Positions 1-10,861 are shown, counted from the first letter of the stretch. The stretch: DNA of 64,000 bases from Emiliania huxleyi CCMP1516 (GCF_000372725.1 NW_005199926.1:349212-413211), one strand, 5' to 3'. The notes: a model not told the origin generated them from the sequence alone. Numbers and translations: made by a program.

Positions 1-78
1 CCCTCACCAGGCCCGCTCAGCGCAGAGCCAGAGCGAATCGGGGGCGTAAATCTTGACGCAGCGCCATGTCGCCGTCAG

Positions 79-2105
79 GCGGTCAACCACTTCCCGGGCT
101 CGTACGGGATTGGGCGCAAGGACTACCTGTGGCGTAACCTGAGCCGCATGCAGAGGCAACACGGCGAGCGGAGCCGACCCCTTGCCGCCTCGCTGGTGCC
201 GGTGCTCTCAGGGAACTGAGTAACGAGAGGTCTCCCCTGTCGTCACAGGTGCCGCGTACGACTTTTGCGCAAAGTCGTACATTCTCCCTCGCGACCGGGA
301 GCACTTTGAGCGCGACTATGAGGAAGGCACCGTGTACATTATCAAGCCGCCCGCTCAGGCCGAGGGAAGAGGTATCCGCCTCATCAACCGATCAGACCAG
401 CTGCCCGGCAAGGGTGCGCGCGCGTGAGGTCGCAGCCTTGTGTGCGCGGCGGAGCGTGCCCACGCTCCCCCCTCCCTCTAGGCGTATCCGCCATCGTACA
501 GCGGTACCTCGGCGAGCCCTACCTCATCAACGGGAAAAAGTTCGACCTGCGCATCTATGTCGCCGTCACCTCCTTTGATCCCCTCCGCGTCTACGTCTTT
601 GAGGCGAGTCGCGACGCTTCGATAGCCACTCACTCGCTCGTGCTCAGACCCGCGTCGTCTCGAAATGTTGCAGGAAGGCCTCGCGCGCTTCGCCACCTCA
701 GACTACCGGGCTCCCGGCGCCTCCAAGCGCTCCATCAAGGACCGGTACATGCACCTGACCAACTACTCGGTCAACAAGAGGAACGAGCGCTTCGAGCGTA
801 ACACAGACGCATCGCGCGACGACGAGGGCTCGAAGTGGTCGCTCTCAGCCACCATGAAGCATCTCGCCCAGGCGGGCGCCGACGTGCGGGCGCTGCGCGA
901 ACGGATCCATGACCTCGTCGTTAAGACGATCATCGCCGTGGAGGTGGCACACGCCCCCACCCGACACCGCGTTGCGAGCCACTCTGGCGGCCTTCCCCAC
1001 CATTGCGCCACCGTCCGCAGCCATCGGTCGTGTCAAAGATGAACGCGGCATGCAACGGGCGAGCCGCGTGTTTTGAGCTCTTCGGGTTTGACGTGCTGCT
1101 GGACAAGGCTCTCAAGCCGTGGCTCATCGAGGTCAACGTTGCTTGCTCGCTCGCCTCCTCCTCCCCACTCGACAAGTGGATCAAGAACATGCTGATGACA
1201 GACCTCTTCCATCTGATCGGGCTGGTCCCCTTCCACAAGAAGGCGGCACCCCTTTCGCTGATGCTGCGCCAAGTCAACCCTTTTCCCCACCGCCCTGGTT
1301 TCGTTCTAGGCGCTCGCTGACGATGCCGAGGAGAAGCGACGCTCACGGCTGCTGCGTGCAGCAACCGAGCCTCTCAAGCGGCGGAACGTCTTTGAGCTGC
1401 AGGAGACGCCGATCGCGGCTTTGGACAACGCCGACCTCGGCGTCATCATGCAGGCCGAAGACGAGCTGAGGCGGTGCGGTCACTGGTGCCGGGTGCTGCC
1501 TTGCGACGGCATGGGCGATCGGTATCTCCCGCTCTTCGAATTTCCGCGTTACCGCAACACAATCCTCGCCAAATGGATGGCGTCGCAGGCGCACGCCACT
1601 CTCCCAGCCCCGCTCTCCAGTCTCTTGCGCCTCGTGCCCCGCATCTTGCCTTATTTTGGCCCTCGGCAAACCTCTCTCCTCTCGTCCTCGGTGCCAGGAC
1701 TGGGCGCTGCTAGAGCCTCACCTCGACGTGAGTATCGCAGAGCGACTTGGCGTATCGACCTCACCCAGGCAGGCAGCCGCAAGCGCCTGCCGCACCACCA
1801 CACGGTCGTCGGAGCTAGAGACGGCTCTGGCGACACGCCAGAGTCTTGTCGCTCGCCGCCCTCTGCTGAAGGCAAACACCGCTCCAGAGTCCGCCTTTGC
1901 TTGCGTCGGACGCACCAACGCGGCGGCGCCGCGAAATGGGACGCCGTCCACACGCGCTCCCGGTGCACGTGGCCTTCAGGTGGAGCCGCAGGGCGGGGGC
2001 GGCGAGTGCATCCCCATCCGCAGAGAGAGAGACGAAGCGAGGGGAGGCGCCGCGCGCACGAGCCCGGGTAGTCGAGGCGAGACGCACGTACTCACTTCTT
2101 TTTGA
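79..2105 (+). CDS. tubulin tyrosine ligase-like (TTLL) polyglutamylase, 5' partial
   Basis: TTLL enzymes ligate glutamate, glycine or tyrosine to tubulin tails in cilia and microtubules. Exons read as 79-163, 249-413, 482-603, 674-943, 1021-1242, 1310-1588 and 1698-2105; they keep one frame and end at a stop. Visible family motifs are NHFPGS and [10 protein letters not shown], the ATP-grasp stretch [32 protein letters not shown] and [12 protein letters not shown] followed by KPWLIEVN. The usual EVNLSPSL motif reads EVNVACSL here, a noticeable departure. The C-terminal part (CGHWCRVLP and following) matches the tail of TTLL4/5-type members. Introns at 164, 604, 1243 and 1589 start with GC, those at 414 and 944 with GT. 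The exon at 79 follows an AG acceptor, so more exons lie left of the window. Family call is firm; substrate specificity is not determinable. Confidence 0.9.
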
Positions 2106-3109
2106 ATATTGTATATATACGCCCAGCACGCGGGGCACACGCGCGGGCGGCGGCTTTTTCTCTGGGGGGTCGCGGGGGCCCTAGAGGGTATCCATGCGGG
2201 GGGGAGATGGGGTCGAACGGCCCGCCGCAGGCGCCGATTTTTTCGACATTTTTTTGCGCGATTTTTTACTTGTTTCAGGGGAATTCGGCGGAGATTGCGG
2301 CCATGCTATCACGCCTTGCGACAGCCTGTCGGCGCTGCTGGCCGTGCCCTGCTGCACAATTGATCACCTGCATAGCTCGCGGCCTTAGTATCAAGCATTC
2401 AGTGACGACCTGATCGTACGGTCAGTAGGAAGGCGTCCTTCCAACGTGTGCACGCTTCTGGCGCAATGCGCGTCGCCTCGGATTGGCTGCTGGCACTCTC
2501 GAGGCTATGCCTACGCAGCCTCGCGCGCATGGGCAGTCAAGAGGGACCACGCACCTTCTCAGGACAGCGCCGGTACCTCTCTCTTGGACCGGCAAACTTG
2601 GTGGTCTCGTGTCACCAATGTGGGACCAGTGCGGCATCGCGCCATTGACAGCTCTGAACTGCGCCTCACCACTGACCGGGAAGGCCGCCAAGTGGGCCAG
2701 CACAGGTCGCACATTGTGGCAGCAGTCAGCAGTGCATGTCTGATAGCTAGAGCAGCAGCGTCAGGGTCGCAGGGTCGGACGTCGTGTCAAGCCTCTCCGC
2801 CCGGCCGGCCGCATGCAGTTGCAGACGTCGGCCTGTCTGCTGTCTGGAGTGATCTGTCGGCGGTCAGTACGACCGATCAGGTCGGAGTTTTCTGATGGTT
2901 GGAGGGTCTATCTGTATGTGTACTTCTCGAGATCTCTCCAAAGCTGCCTTCTGATTAACCTAGCTTAATCGGGAAGTCGGTGCTAACGGAGACTAACGCC
3001 GTTACTCGACTAACGCGGGCCCGTTTCCGCACTGCGGCGCGGCGCACGGTGCCTCCGGGGGCCCCCGGCCCCGCGCCCCCCCACGCCCCAGAGGGCTTTT
3101 TGGTACGGC
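2106..3109. other. intergenic, no gene recognised
   Basis: About 1 kb between the TTLL stop and the convergent bL25 gene. A 450-nt open frame at 2446-2895 has no recognisable domain and a biased composition; I treat it as chance. A GC-rich stretch lies near 3010-3090. Confidence 0.5.
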
Positions 3110-3949
3110 TTACGAGAACACAATGTGTTGCTCCGTTGGGGAGAGGTCACGCTTGCAACACATACACCGATACGAATCTGGCCTAAGTCTCTCGCCTTCC
3201 TTAGCTTCGGATGCGCTTAGCGCGCGCGACGAGAAAGTTGGCCGGCTGACCTGCAAGGAGGGGGGGCGGCGCAGGGAGAGGGTGAGCTGTGAGGCGGCGG
3301 CGGGCGGCCGCTGCCGCTCGATTGGCGCGCCGTGCTGCGGCCGCAGCGTGACTCCTGGCGGCACGTCGATGTGCTCGGCGCGGATGTCGCCGTTGTCGTG
3401 CCTCGCCATGTCGATCACGAGGTGCTGCGGGATGTTGTCAGGGTCGTGTAGCAGCACGGGGATGCCGAGCCGCGAGTAGAACTCGTGCACGTAGCCGCCC
3501 TGCTTGACGGCGGGGCACTTGATCTCGTTGATGAGCCTGCTGTGGAGCCGCCGCTTGACCGGGCTCCGCTGCGCGTCGCGTGGCCACCTCTGGAAGGTGA
3601 TGTGGATCGCATGCGTGTCGTGCCCATTCTCAAAGCGCTGGATCTCTGCGGGGAGCGCGCGGATGATCTCGCCCTCGAGGCTGAGGTGCAGTGAGCTTAG
3701 CTCGAATCCCGGCTTGCGCATCAGTCTGTCGAGCGCCGCTCGCTCCACCCAAAACGGGACCTGCGGCAGCTTGTCACCAATAATGCAGCCAGGCGTTCGG
3801 CCCTGCTCCCGCAGCCACGCGTTTGCGCTACCGCTCTGCAGCTCCGGCCCGCGCCGATGCAGCGGGAGCGCCTCCGCAGCCGCGGTGCACACGCGCCGTA
3901 ATGAACTCCGCGCGGTGCCAGGGCGGGCGATGAGTAGGCTGCGCAGCAT
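3110..3949 (-). CDS. mitochondrial ribosomal protein bL25 (L25/TL5/CTC family)
   Basis: Binds 5S rRNA in bacterial-type large ribosomal subunits. Chosen start (3949) gives MLRSLLIARPGTARSSLRR, an Arg/Ser-rich presequence typical of mitochondrial import; the frame stays open upstream to 4165 but without better coding character. The core reads as L25: GRTPGCIIGD, then a WVERAALDRLMRKPGF helix, an LSLEGE..RALPAEIQRF strand, the HITFQRW segment, and a TL5-like C-terminal barrel with DPDNIPQHLVIDM and DVPPGVTLRP. After that the frame runs about 70 residues through low-complexity sequence, so the true C-terminus or an unrecognised intron may lie nearer 3330. No intron is needed for the conserved part. 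A plastid location cannot be ruled out. Confidence 0.72.
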   Translation of the reverse strand: MLRSLLIARPGTARSSLRRVCTAAAEALPLHRRGPELQSGSANAWLREQGRTPGCIIGDKLPQVPFWVERAALDRLMRKPGFELSSLHLSLEGEIIRALPAEIQRFENGHDTHAIHITFQRWPRDAQRSPVKRRLHSRLINEIKCPAVKQGGYVHEFYSRLGIPVLLHDPDNIPQHLVIDMARHDNGDIRAEHIDVPPGVTLRPQHGAPIERQRPPAAASQLTLSLRRPPSLQVSRPTFSSRALSASEAKEGERLRPDSYRCMCCKRDLSPTEQHIVFS

Positions 3950-4199
3950 GTGATCTTTGCCCGCCAGAACCCTGTATTTGCGCGACAAAAGAATTTTCAC
4001 TGCGTGCCGACGTACCGCCACACGCGCTCGCGCACGCTCCCGTCGTTTAAAAAACGGAAAAATAACCGGATCCCGGACATCACGCCCAATACCAGTAATC
4101 GCGTAGCGGGTGGGCAGAGGTTCAGGGCACATGCCACAGGCAGGGCGTCTCGCCGCGCCGGGCACTCGAGTACTTCAAACGAGCGCAACCGCCTAGGAG

Positions 4200-4781
4200 C
4201 TAGGTGGGGGCGAGCGTGTCGGATCTGGCGAGCGGCTGCGCGTCGGGCGGAAGGGCGGTGCTGGTGGCGGTGCAGCACGCGGCGAGACGGCGCACGCAGC
4301 CATGGGCGGCGGCAAGCACGGCGCCCAAGACCAGAGCGCAGCCGTGGGCGGCGGTGGTGAGGGGCGGTGCGACGGCGGCGTAGAAGACGTCCGCCGCGGC
4401 GCACAGCACCAGCGCCGCGACCAGAGTTGGCGCTGGCCGCGCCGGCGGACGTCCGTGCGCCCGGTGCCTCGTCGGGATGCCAACCTCCTCGCCCCACACG
4501 CGAAGCGGGCCTGCGCGGAGCTCGAAGATGACGGCGTAGCCGGCGGCCGCATTCCAGATGATGGAGATGCCCGTACAGCCGATGACGGTGCACAGGCCGA
4601 GCTGGAAGGCGATGACGAATGCCAAGGCGCTGGAGGCCCAGCACAGCGACGCCCGGCTCGCCTCGACGTCACGCAGCTGCGCTCTGCCCGCTGCGAAGAG
4701 GACCACACTACAAACGACGTAGTTGATGACGATATCAGGAGTTGACCCGCCATACGAGAGGATATCGATCAGCTTGGCCAT
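4200..4781 (-). CDS. small multi-spanning membrane protein, unknown
   Basis: I do not recognise the family. Starting at the methionine at 4781 (MAKLIDILSYGGS) the 193-residue product has four hydrophobic stretches: around VINYVVCSVVLFAAG, ALAFVIAFQLGLCTVIGCTGISI continuing into NAAAGYAVIF, LVAALVLCAAADVFYAAV and CALVLGAVLAAA. An in-frame ATG at 4871 would add 30 mostly polar residues. No intron is obvious. It is divergent from the transporter at 5043, with 261 bp between the two starts, so the pair may share a promoter region. The last 20 residues are low-complexity, so the end is less certain. Confidence 0.45.
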   Translation of the reverse strand: MAKLIDILSYGGSTPDIVINYVVCSVVLFAAGRAQLRDVEASRASLCWASSALAFVIAFQLGLCTVIGCTGISIIWNAAAGYAVIFELRAGPLRVWGEEVGIPTRHRAHGRPPARPAPTLVAALVLCAAADVFYAAVAPPLTTAAHGCALVLGAVLAAAHGCVRRLAACCTATSTALPPDAQPLARSDTLAPT

Positions 4782-5042
4782 AAGTTTGGACCATGGAACT
4801 TTCGATGGACACGAACGCTCCAAGAGCTCAGTGCTCGCGTGGTCGGCTCGTGGTCGGCGCTTCGCTTCCAAGTCGAAGAAGAAGAAAAGCGGCTTGGATC
4901 TTTTCTTGTGGGCGGATTACTTCTTTCTCCAAAACCCGGGGAGCCGCTTTGGTGGCGCCGGCGCAAAAACTAGTCTGAGTCTCTGAGCTGCTGCACGACT
5001 AGTCTAAGTTCTCTGAGCGCCCACCTTAGTCGCTCTCCTACA

Positions 5043-6322
5043 ATGCCCGGGTCCTCTGCCTGGACATTGGGCGTCGTGCTCGTGATCGCCGTCGCGCTCA
5101 TCTGGTCCGCCAGCACGGTGCTCGTGCAAGCGATCTTCTCCACCCTCGAGTTTGAGCGGCCCGTTTTCCTCACCTACGTCGCCAACTCCTGCTTTGTGAT
5201 CCTGCTCCCAATCAAGGCGCTCAGGAGCGCGGTCTACGATCCTCCAGCGACTGGGCTGCTGGACCAGACCGCTGCTCTGACGCCCGCAGAGGAGTTGGAC
5301 GAGGCCACTGGCCCCACAGAGAGAGGCGCAGCCGAGCGAGCGAGTCGCCGCTCGGCTTGGCTCGCGGCGGTACGCGGCGCGCTCGCCCTCTGCCCCGTCT
5401 GGTTTGCCGCCAACGTGACGTACAACGTGTCGCTCGCTCACACGACCGTCACGACCTCCACTGTGCTCGCCTCCTCGTCGGCCGCATTCACCCTCCTCCT
5501 CTCGATCGCCCTCCTCGGCGAGCAGTGGCGCGCGGCCTCTCTCGCCGCACACCTCTCCACACCCAGGCTGCCGCCCTCCCTCTAGGCGAGCATGTCGGCG
5601 CCGACCGCAGCACCGCCTTCAAGGTGGCCGGCGTGCTGGCTTGCTGGGCGGGTAACGTGCTGGCGGTGGTTGACGCCGCGGGTCCCACTGCCGCCGCCAC
5701 AGGCGGCGGCGGCGGCGGCGGCGGCGAGAGTGGCGGACTCCACGCGACCACTGGCGGGGCGCTGCTGTGCCTGTGCTCGGCGTTGCTCTACGCGTGCTAC
5801 ACTGTGCTGCTCCGCGCGCTCGCCCCGACGGACCTGCTCCTCTTCTTCGGGTTGGTCGGTGCCTTCAACGCGCTCGCCCTCGCCCCACTCGTCGCGGTGC
5901 TGCACGTGACGGGCGCCGAGGACCTCTCGCGCCTGGGCTTGGCGGGCGGCGGCGGCATCCTCGGCTGCCTGCTCCTCAAGGGGCTCGCAGACAACGTGCT
6001 GAGCGACACGCTCTGGGCCAAGGCGGTCCTCCTCACCTCCCCCGCCGTCGCCACGGTCGGCCTCTCCCTCACCGTCCCCATCGCCATCGCCTCCGAGCTG
6101 GTGCTGCCCCGCGGCTGGCTCGTTGACCCCTCGCCGCCCACGCCTCTGCGCCTCGCCGGCGCCCTCCTCGTCGTGGCGGGCTTTGTCGGCATCTCCCTCG
6201 CCCCCGACCCGCCGCCCTCGCGAACTCACGAGGCGGAGCCGTCGCACTGCGCTGCGGGGAACGCCGCCACGCCATTGGAGACGGACACTGCACCGCCGAG
6301 CCCCGAGAGAAGTCGAACGTGA
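5043..6322 (+). CDS. drug/metabolite transporter superfamily protein (SLC35F-like)
   Basis: Two exons, 5043-5517 and 5586-6322, give 403 residues with about ten hydrophobic segments, the expected size for the DMT/nucleotide-sugar transporter superfamily. Exon 1 encodes the first helix (LGVVLVIAVALIWSAS) and the conserved NVTYNVSLAHTTVTTSTVLASS segment, which resembles SLC35F5-type members; the join restores ..SIALLGE-HVGAD..FKVAGVL, matching the usual LLGE motif at the end of the first half. Exon 2 has a Gly-rich cytoplasmic loop and the second half ending FVGISLAP. The 68-bp intron starts with GC and is bounded by the 8-bp direct repeat GGCGAGCA (5517-5524 and 5585-5592). Substrate unknown; cells place such carriers in Golgi, vacuole or plastid membranes. 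Confidence 0.8.
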
Positions 6323-6400
6323 GAGGAAGGATAAATAAATAACTAAAACGGACACCACCTCTACTAGGAGATGGGTAAAAAGGAACAGGTCCCCGCCCTC
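6321..6400 (+). repeat. direct repeat copy A (AATAAATA..GGAGATGGGTAAAAAGG unit)
   Basis: Begins GAGAGGAAGGA at the transporter stop and runs through an AATA microsatellite to GATGGGTAAAAAGGAACAGG. A second copy lies 575 bp downstream and a diverged one near 29838-29910. Possibly a duplicated 3' UTR or the 3' end of a retroelement. Confidence 0.7.
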
Positions 6401-6900
6401 TGCGGTCTTTGTGCAGGGTTCTTTGTGGGTGTGGTCGGCGACTAGCCGGGGTCGTCCTCCCGATGGGGGACTAGCACTAGCCGTCTTCCACATTGTCCCT
6501 CGGGTCCCTGCTGCTCCTAATCTCTTCGTACATCCTCCTGCTGATCTCCGCAAAGTCCTGCTCCCTCCCTCGTCTCGCCCTGCGCGTCTGCTCCGCCTCC
6601 CCGTCGTCCGCCCTGCGTCGTCTGGTGACGGGTCCTCCATAGTCGGTTGAGGTCGCCGCCCTCCTCGTGCCTCGCTTCCCAACGCGTTTCCTCGGCGGCC
6701 GATGCCGTCTGCTCCGACTCCGCCGTCCCCGGGTCTGCCCTGCCCTCGTCTGCGCTAGCTTCTGTTTCGTCATCACTGATGTCCGTCCTCTTCTTTCTCC
6801 TCTTGTTGTATGCTTTTTGTACATCGCGTCGATTCCTTTTCGCGTGAGCACCACCCTGAAGCCCGCCCAGCAGCTGAACCGCTCCCTAAGTCGAAGGAGC
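6400..6900. other. spacer between repeat copies, no gene
   Basis: Short overlapping frames only, Arg/Ser/Leu-rich on both strands, no recognisable domain. Confidence 0.5.
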
Positions 6901-6901
6901 A

Positions 6902-6998
6902 TCATGAGAGGAAGGACAAAGCGAAGAACAAATAAATAAATAAAGACGGACACCTCTCGTCTCTACTGTGAGATGGGTAAAAAGGAACAGGTCCCCGC
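6902..6998 (+). repeat. direct repeat copy B
   Basis: Shares GAGAGGAAGGA, the AAATAAATAAATAAA tract, ACGGACACC and GATGGGTAAAAAGGAACAGGT with copy A in the same order; the central part differs by small insertions. Confidence 0.7.
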
Positions 6999-7626
6999 GA
7001 AGAACACATTTAAAAACACGTCGGAATTAAACTAAGGAAACGAGCGCTCCCCAAAATGAAATATACACAGCCGATCGATTCTGGACGTCGGGCGTCGGCA
7101 CGTCGCACGCCGCTGCTTCGGTTACGTTCGCGCCATCTCCTCGACGCTCGAGTCGGTAGAGCTAGAGGTCAGGTAGGTGTGTGGAACTGGAAGGTGGTAT
7201 AGCGCGAGAGGTGTCCGTTTCGCGTTTGTGTGTCGGAAGGCAAGCGCGCAACGCTCTTCACGTAGCCGACCCCACTCCTCCACACTCTACCCGAATATAT
7301 TGCAATGCGTTCTTTTGCCTTGGGCCCGATTTGTGTGTGTGTCCCTTTTCCGCATTGAATGAAGATCCAAGATCCAAGATTCGTAATGCTGTTGCCAGGA
7401 AAGGTGCTCCTTGCTCGGCCGCCGTTTTCTTGCTCGCCTGCATGTTGCATCCCGACCGGAAAATCAAAACGAATCAAAAGGCCAAATTCGAGATGCATTC
7501 GAGGTACGACAGGTCGCTTTCGATTTACGTCCGCAGTGTGACCGTCCGTCCCCGTCCCCGACGGCAGCCCGGACCGCACGCAGGCAGGGCGACATACGAG
7601 TGGCCGCGTGTACGCCCTGCCAGCTA
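6999..7626. other. intergenic upstream of the GT8-like gene
   Basis: No convincing coding sequence. Frames here overlap on both strands and have no domain. It should hold the promoter of the gene at 7627, but I see no clear TATA box. Confidence 0.45.
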
Positions 7627-9281
7627 ATGAGGGGGTGGCTGCTGGCATGGGCCGCCCTCCATCTTCCGGCGTCCGCGCTGGCGGCGGCAGTCGCGAGCAG
7701 TGAATACAACGCGGCTGTGGCTGACGTTGTTGGAAAAGTCAACCTTGTGCTCCTGAGTGACCGGATGGAGGCGATAGAGGCAACTGTGCGCTCGGCATAC
7801 GCGAGCAAACGGTATTCAAGCTCGCTCATGTGGCACATCTTCACCTCCCTCCCCGCGCACGCTGTGAAAGAGACGCTTGTTGAGGCGGGTGTGCCGGCGG
7901 CGGATCTGCACCTCATCGACATGGAGGGCGCAGTCAAAAGCCTCATTCGGCGCGGCGTCGTGCCAGTCTGGAGGTGGAGCGACTGGCAGGACTGGCTCAA
8001 CGCCCCTGCCACCGAGGCCACGCACTGGCGCTCTGAAGCCTCCCTGATCGAGTTCCCGCCGAGCCGAGAAGCCAAGCACGCCTGCCCGGCACCCTATGCA
8101 TCCATCGACCAAGGCCTCACAGAGCACGACTCCGTGTCTATAGGCACGCGCACCCGCTAAACCTGATGCGGCTCTATCTGGCCGAGCTGCCAGTGCTGCA
8201 GCAGCTCCACCGCGTGCTGCTCGTCGACGACGACGTCATCTTCCAGCGCGATCTCGAGGCGCTCTACTACGAGACTGTCGACCGTGGCAAATTGCTTCGC
8301 GCGTCATGCGAGATGTACAGCTTCGCAAGCAAGGCAGGCGTCACTTGGTTGAACCTTTCCTACGCAACGAAAAGCTACGGCGACACGCACTTCATCGGCT
8401 CGATTGGGCCGACCGCGTATCCGGTTTGCGAGACTGGATCGGATGATCCGTGCGCCCCAAAGGCGCTCGAGCCGCTGCTAACGTCCCTTCAGGCGAGCAT
8501 AAATGGGAACACACCACGCACACTGCGGGACGAGGTTGCTTGGAACTTTGGGGTCGCACTATTGCCGCTCGACCGTTGGCGCGAGCAGCGGGTTGCACTA
8601 CGAGCGACGCGCTGGTTCGAAGCCAACTCGCGCCACCGCCTCTTCGCACCTGACTCGGTGGCGAGTGGTCTGGGCATACCATACCTGCTGTTTGCGGGCG
8701 CGGTCGAGTGCTGGCCTGAAGAGGCACTCCTCGACGGACTGGGCTACGTGAGCCGGGAGGACCTCCTGCTTAGCGGCGTGCAGGACCTCAAGCAGTACAC
8801 CGCGTTGCACTTCGCCGGTCCCGCTAAGTTGGGGACGCAGGGCCTGACCGACTACAGCCCAGCGGCCATGGAGCCGCTCATCCTGCAGCACCTTTCCCTA
8901 GCGGTGGCGCGGCGTCAGCTCGATGTGGATGCCTATGGCGGCTATGGCGGCATCTACTACTACCTCCCACCGCCAACGCCGCCCCCGCTGACGCCGCCCC
9001 CGCCGCCCCCGCCGCCCCCGCCGTCGCCGATAATCCTAAATCCAGATCCAGATCTATCAGATCTCACCCTCGCGTCACCCCCGCCTGCCAGTCCTCCCCC
9101 TCCCACCCCCTTGGACTACCCGGAGCTGTGCGAGCCCGGGAGTTGCACGGGCAACCCCTTCGAGACCTGCTTCTACGACCCCAACTGCGCCACGGGAGGG
9201 CTCGGCTGCGCAGCGGGCGGCAAGCCGCTCTGCCGTTTCTGTGGATTCGGGGGCTACATAGACGTTCAGTGTCCTGGCTAG
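7627..9281 (+). CDS. GT8-like glycosyltransferase with Pro-rich linker and Cys-rich tail, secreted/Golgi
   Basis: Exons 7627-8075 and 8144-9281 join to 528 residues. The N-terminus (MRGWLLAWAALHLPASALAAA) is a signal peptide or anchor. The fold resembles glycosyltransferase family 8 (GAUT/glycogenin-like): NLVLLSDR near the start, HPLNLMRLYLAELP, then the metal-binding VLLVDDDVIFQRDL, DEVAWNFGVALLPLDRW and a late ALHFAGPAK corresponding to the H..G.KPW region. The splice restores AKHAHPLN. The 68-bp intron starts with GC and both ends carry GCACGC. After the catalytic domain comes a run of PPPTPPP repeats and a tail with about ten cysteines (PGSCTGNPFETCFYDPNC and following), perhaps a cell-wall or carbohydrate-binding module. 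Donor and acceptor sugars unknown. Confidence 0.75.
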
Positions 9282-9605
9282 CCGAACAGGGCTACCTACC
9301 AAGACGACATCCCCCAATCGAGCACCGTTCAACGGGGATGATCCTTCTGACACGCATGTCCCGCGACCTGAGTCCGCTGGAGTGCGCAGGATGCAAGCGA
9401 AGCTGAGAGATTATTGAGGCAGGTTGACGTGACTTTACCGCAGGATGACCGCTGTGCTATTCATTAAAACTATGTAAATTTTTGTAAATGCATAAGTTAA
9501 TGCAATACTTGCTTCTGGGGTCACACGCGTCTCTCCTCTTCCTACTTTTCCTTTAGTCGTCGTCGGCGTGCGCGGTGTCGCGTCTCGCGTGGTGCTCGTG
9601 CGTCC
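9282..9605. other. convergent intergenic spacer
   Basis: 324 bp between two convergent genes; locally AT-rich around 9460-9500, consistent with 3' ends and polyadenylation. Nothing else seen. Confidence 0.5.
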
Positions 9606-10745
9606 TTATAGCTCATCCCGATTGCTGCTGCCTGGCGCCGGCGGTGGTCTTGGCGACGAGGTAGATTTCGTCCGCGACCCCCCCTGCTCAGCTTTGCCCG
9701 CCGCAGCCGCCGCAGCCGCTGCAGCTGCCGCAGCCTCACGCTGCCGCCTGGACTGCAACTGGCGGTGGGCGGCCGCTGCTTTGGCGGCGTGAGCCCGATG
9801 TCGCTCCATCTGCTCCTCTTTACTCGCAATCGCTTCGGCCCTCGCCAGTAGCTCCTGGACCATCTCCTCCGCGGTTGGACCCTTTGCACGCACGGGCCAC
9901 TGTGAGTAGGATGGGGCAGAGGGGACGGGGCTTCAACGGGCAGCCCGCGCCTTGAGGTAGGGCCCGAGCAGCCGCCGGCGATGAAAGAGCTGGCCGACGG
10001 GGAACGAGGCCACTCCAAGCTCGCGGAGGATCCCCGCGTTCTGCGGATTATCCATGTCGACGACGCCAATAGCCGTGCGAACGGCGAGCGGTAGTGTCGG
10101 CAGCAGCCTCGCCGCCCTCTGCAACTGCGATGTGACATGCGGGCAGCGAGCGCACCAGCGCACCGTGAAGGCGACGAGCAACAGCGGCGTTTCCATGGCC
10201 ACGCGTGTAAAGTTCGTCGCGTCTAGCCTAATGACCCCTCTCCGGCCCTCTCCCGTCCCGCTCGCGCCGCCCGCAGCCTGCAGCAGAGGTGAGGTGCCAC
10301 GGGCAAGAATGTCGAGCAAGCCTCGGTCTTGGGCGAGGTTGAGGTGACCGCCGGCGCCGAGCGGATACTCGACCATACCCTCTCCGCTCAGCAGTACCAG
10401 CCGCGACCCCGCCTGCCTGACGATTCGCCGCAGCTGATCGGCGCGAGCGTCGCCAATAGCAGCCTGAAGTGCAAGGCGCCAATCGCGCGATACCAGCGCT
10501 GACGGGCCCGATCGGCCGAGATCGACGTGGCAGACCCGTTGACGTGCTTGGGACGCGGCGAGCCGGATGGATTCGAGCAATGAGGGCGATGGGCCGTCGG
10601 TGCCGGGGCGCTGCAACAGCAGCGCGGAGATGCCAGGCGTGCCCGGGCGCATGCAGAGGCTGAAGTTGCTCGGCCCAACTTCCAGAACATCGGGACCAGC
10701 GGGCTCTCTTGCGGTGGCGGCGAGGGCGGCGATGATCGGCTGCAT
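9606..10745 (-). CDS. thioredoxin-fold protein with C-terminal RDEL (ER-type)
   Basis: Exons 10745-9951 and 9899-9606 join in frame to 362 residues. The second domain has the thioredoxin signature VAFTVRWCARCPHVTSQL, a CxxC site in a PDI-like context, followed by GVVDMDNPQNAGILRELGVASFPV, with the cis-Pro loop (FPV). The last exon encodes an Ala/Glu/Arg-rich helix (EEMVQELLARAEAIASKEEQM), a poly-Ala run, and ends SSNRDEL; RDEL-type tails are retrieved by the KDEL receptor, so an ER lumen location is likely. No signal peptide is visible at the chosen ATG and the base before it is an AG acceptor, so one or more 5' exons are probably missing from this model. The 51-bp intron starts with GC. Its upstream side is interrupted by a LINE fragment at 10862. 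Confidence 0.65.
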
Positions 10746-10861
10746 CTGTGGACTTCTGATGGCCCCAGGCGTCGCTCGGCCACCGCCGCTGGAACGCTAC
10801 GTGCGCTGCACGACAAAGCCTTCTGGCGGGCACAAAAGTTCCGCGACGGAAGATGACAGCC

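Noticed and set aside
1273-1309. A 37-bp GT-AG intron in the TTLL gene
   Set aside because: The 67-bp GC-AG alternative from 1243 ends at the same acceptor, also keeps the frame and matches the length of other introns; the choice is not proven.
2446-2895. 149-codon plus frame
   Set aside because: No domain, no codon or periodicity signal over its surroundings.
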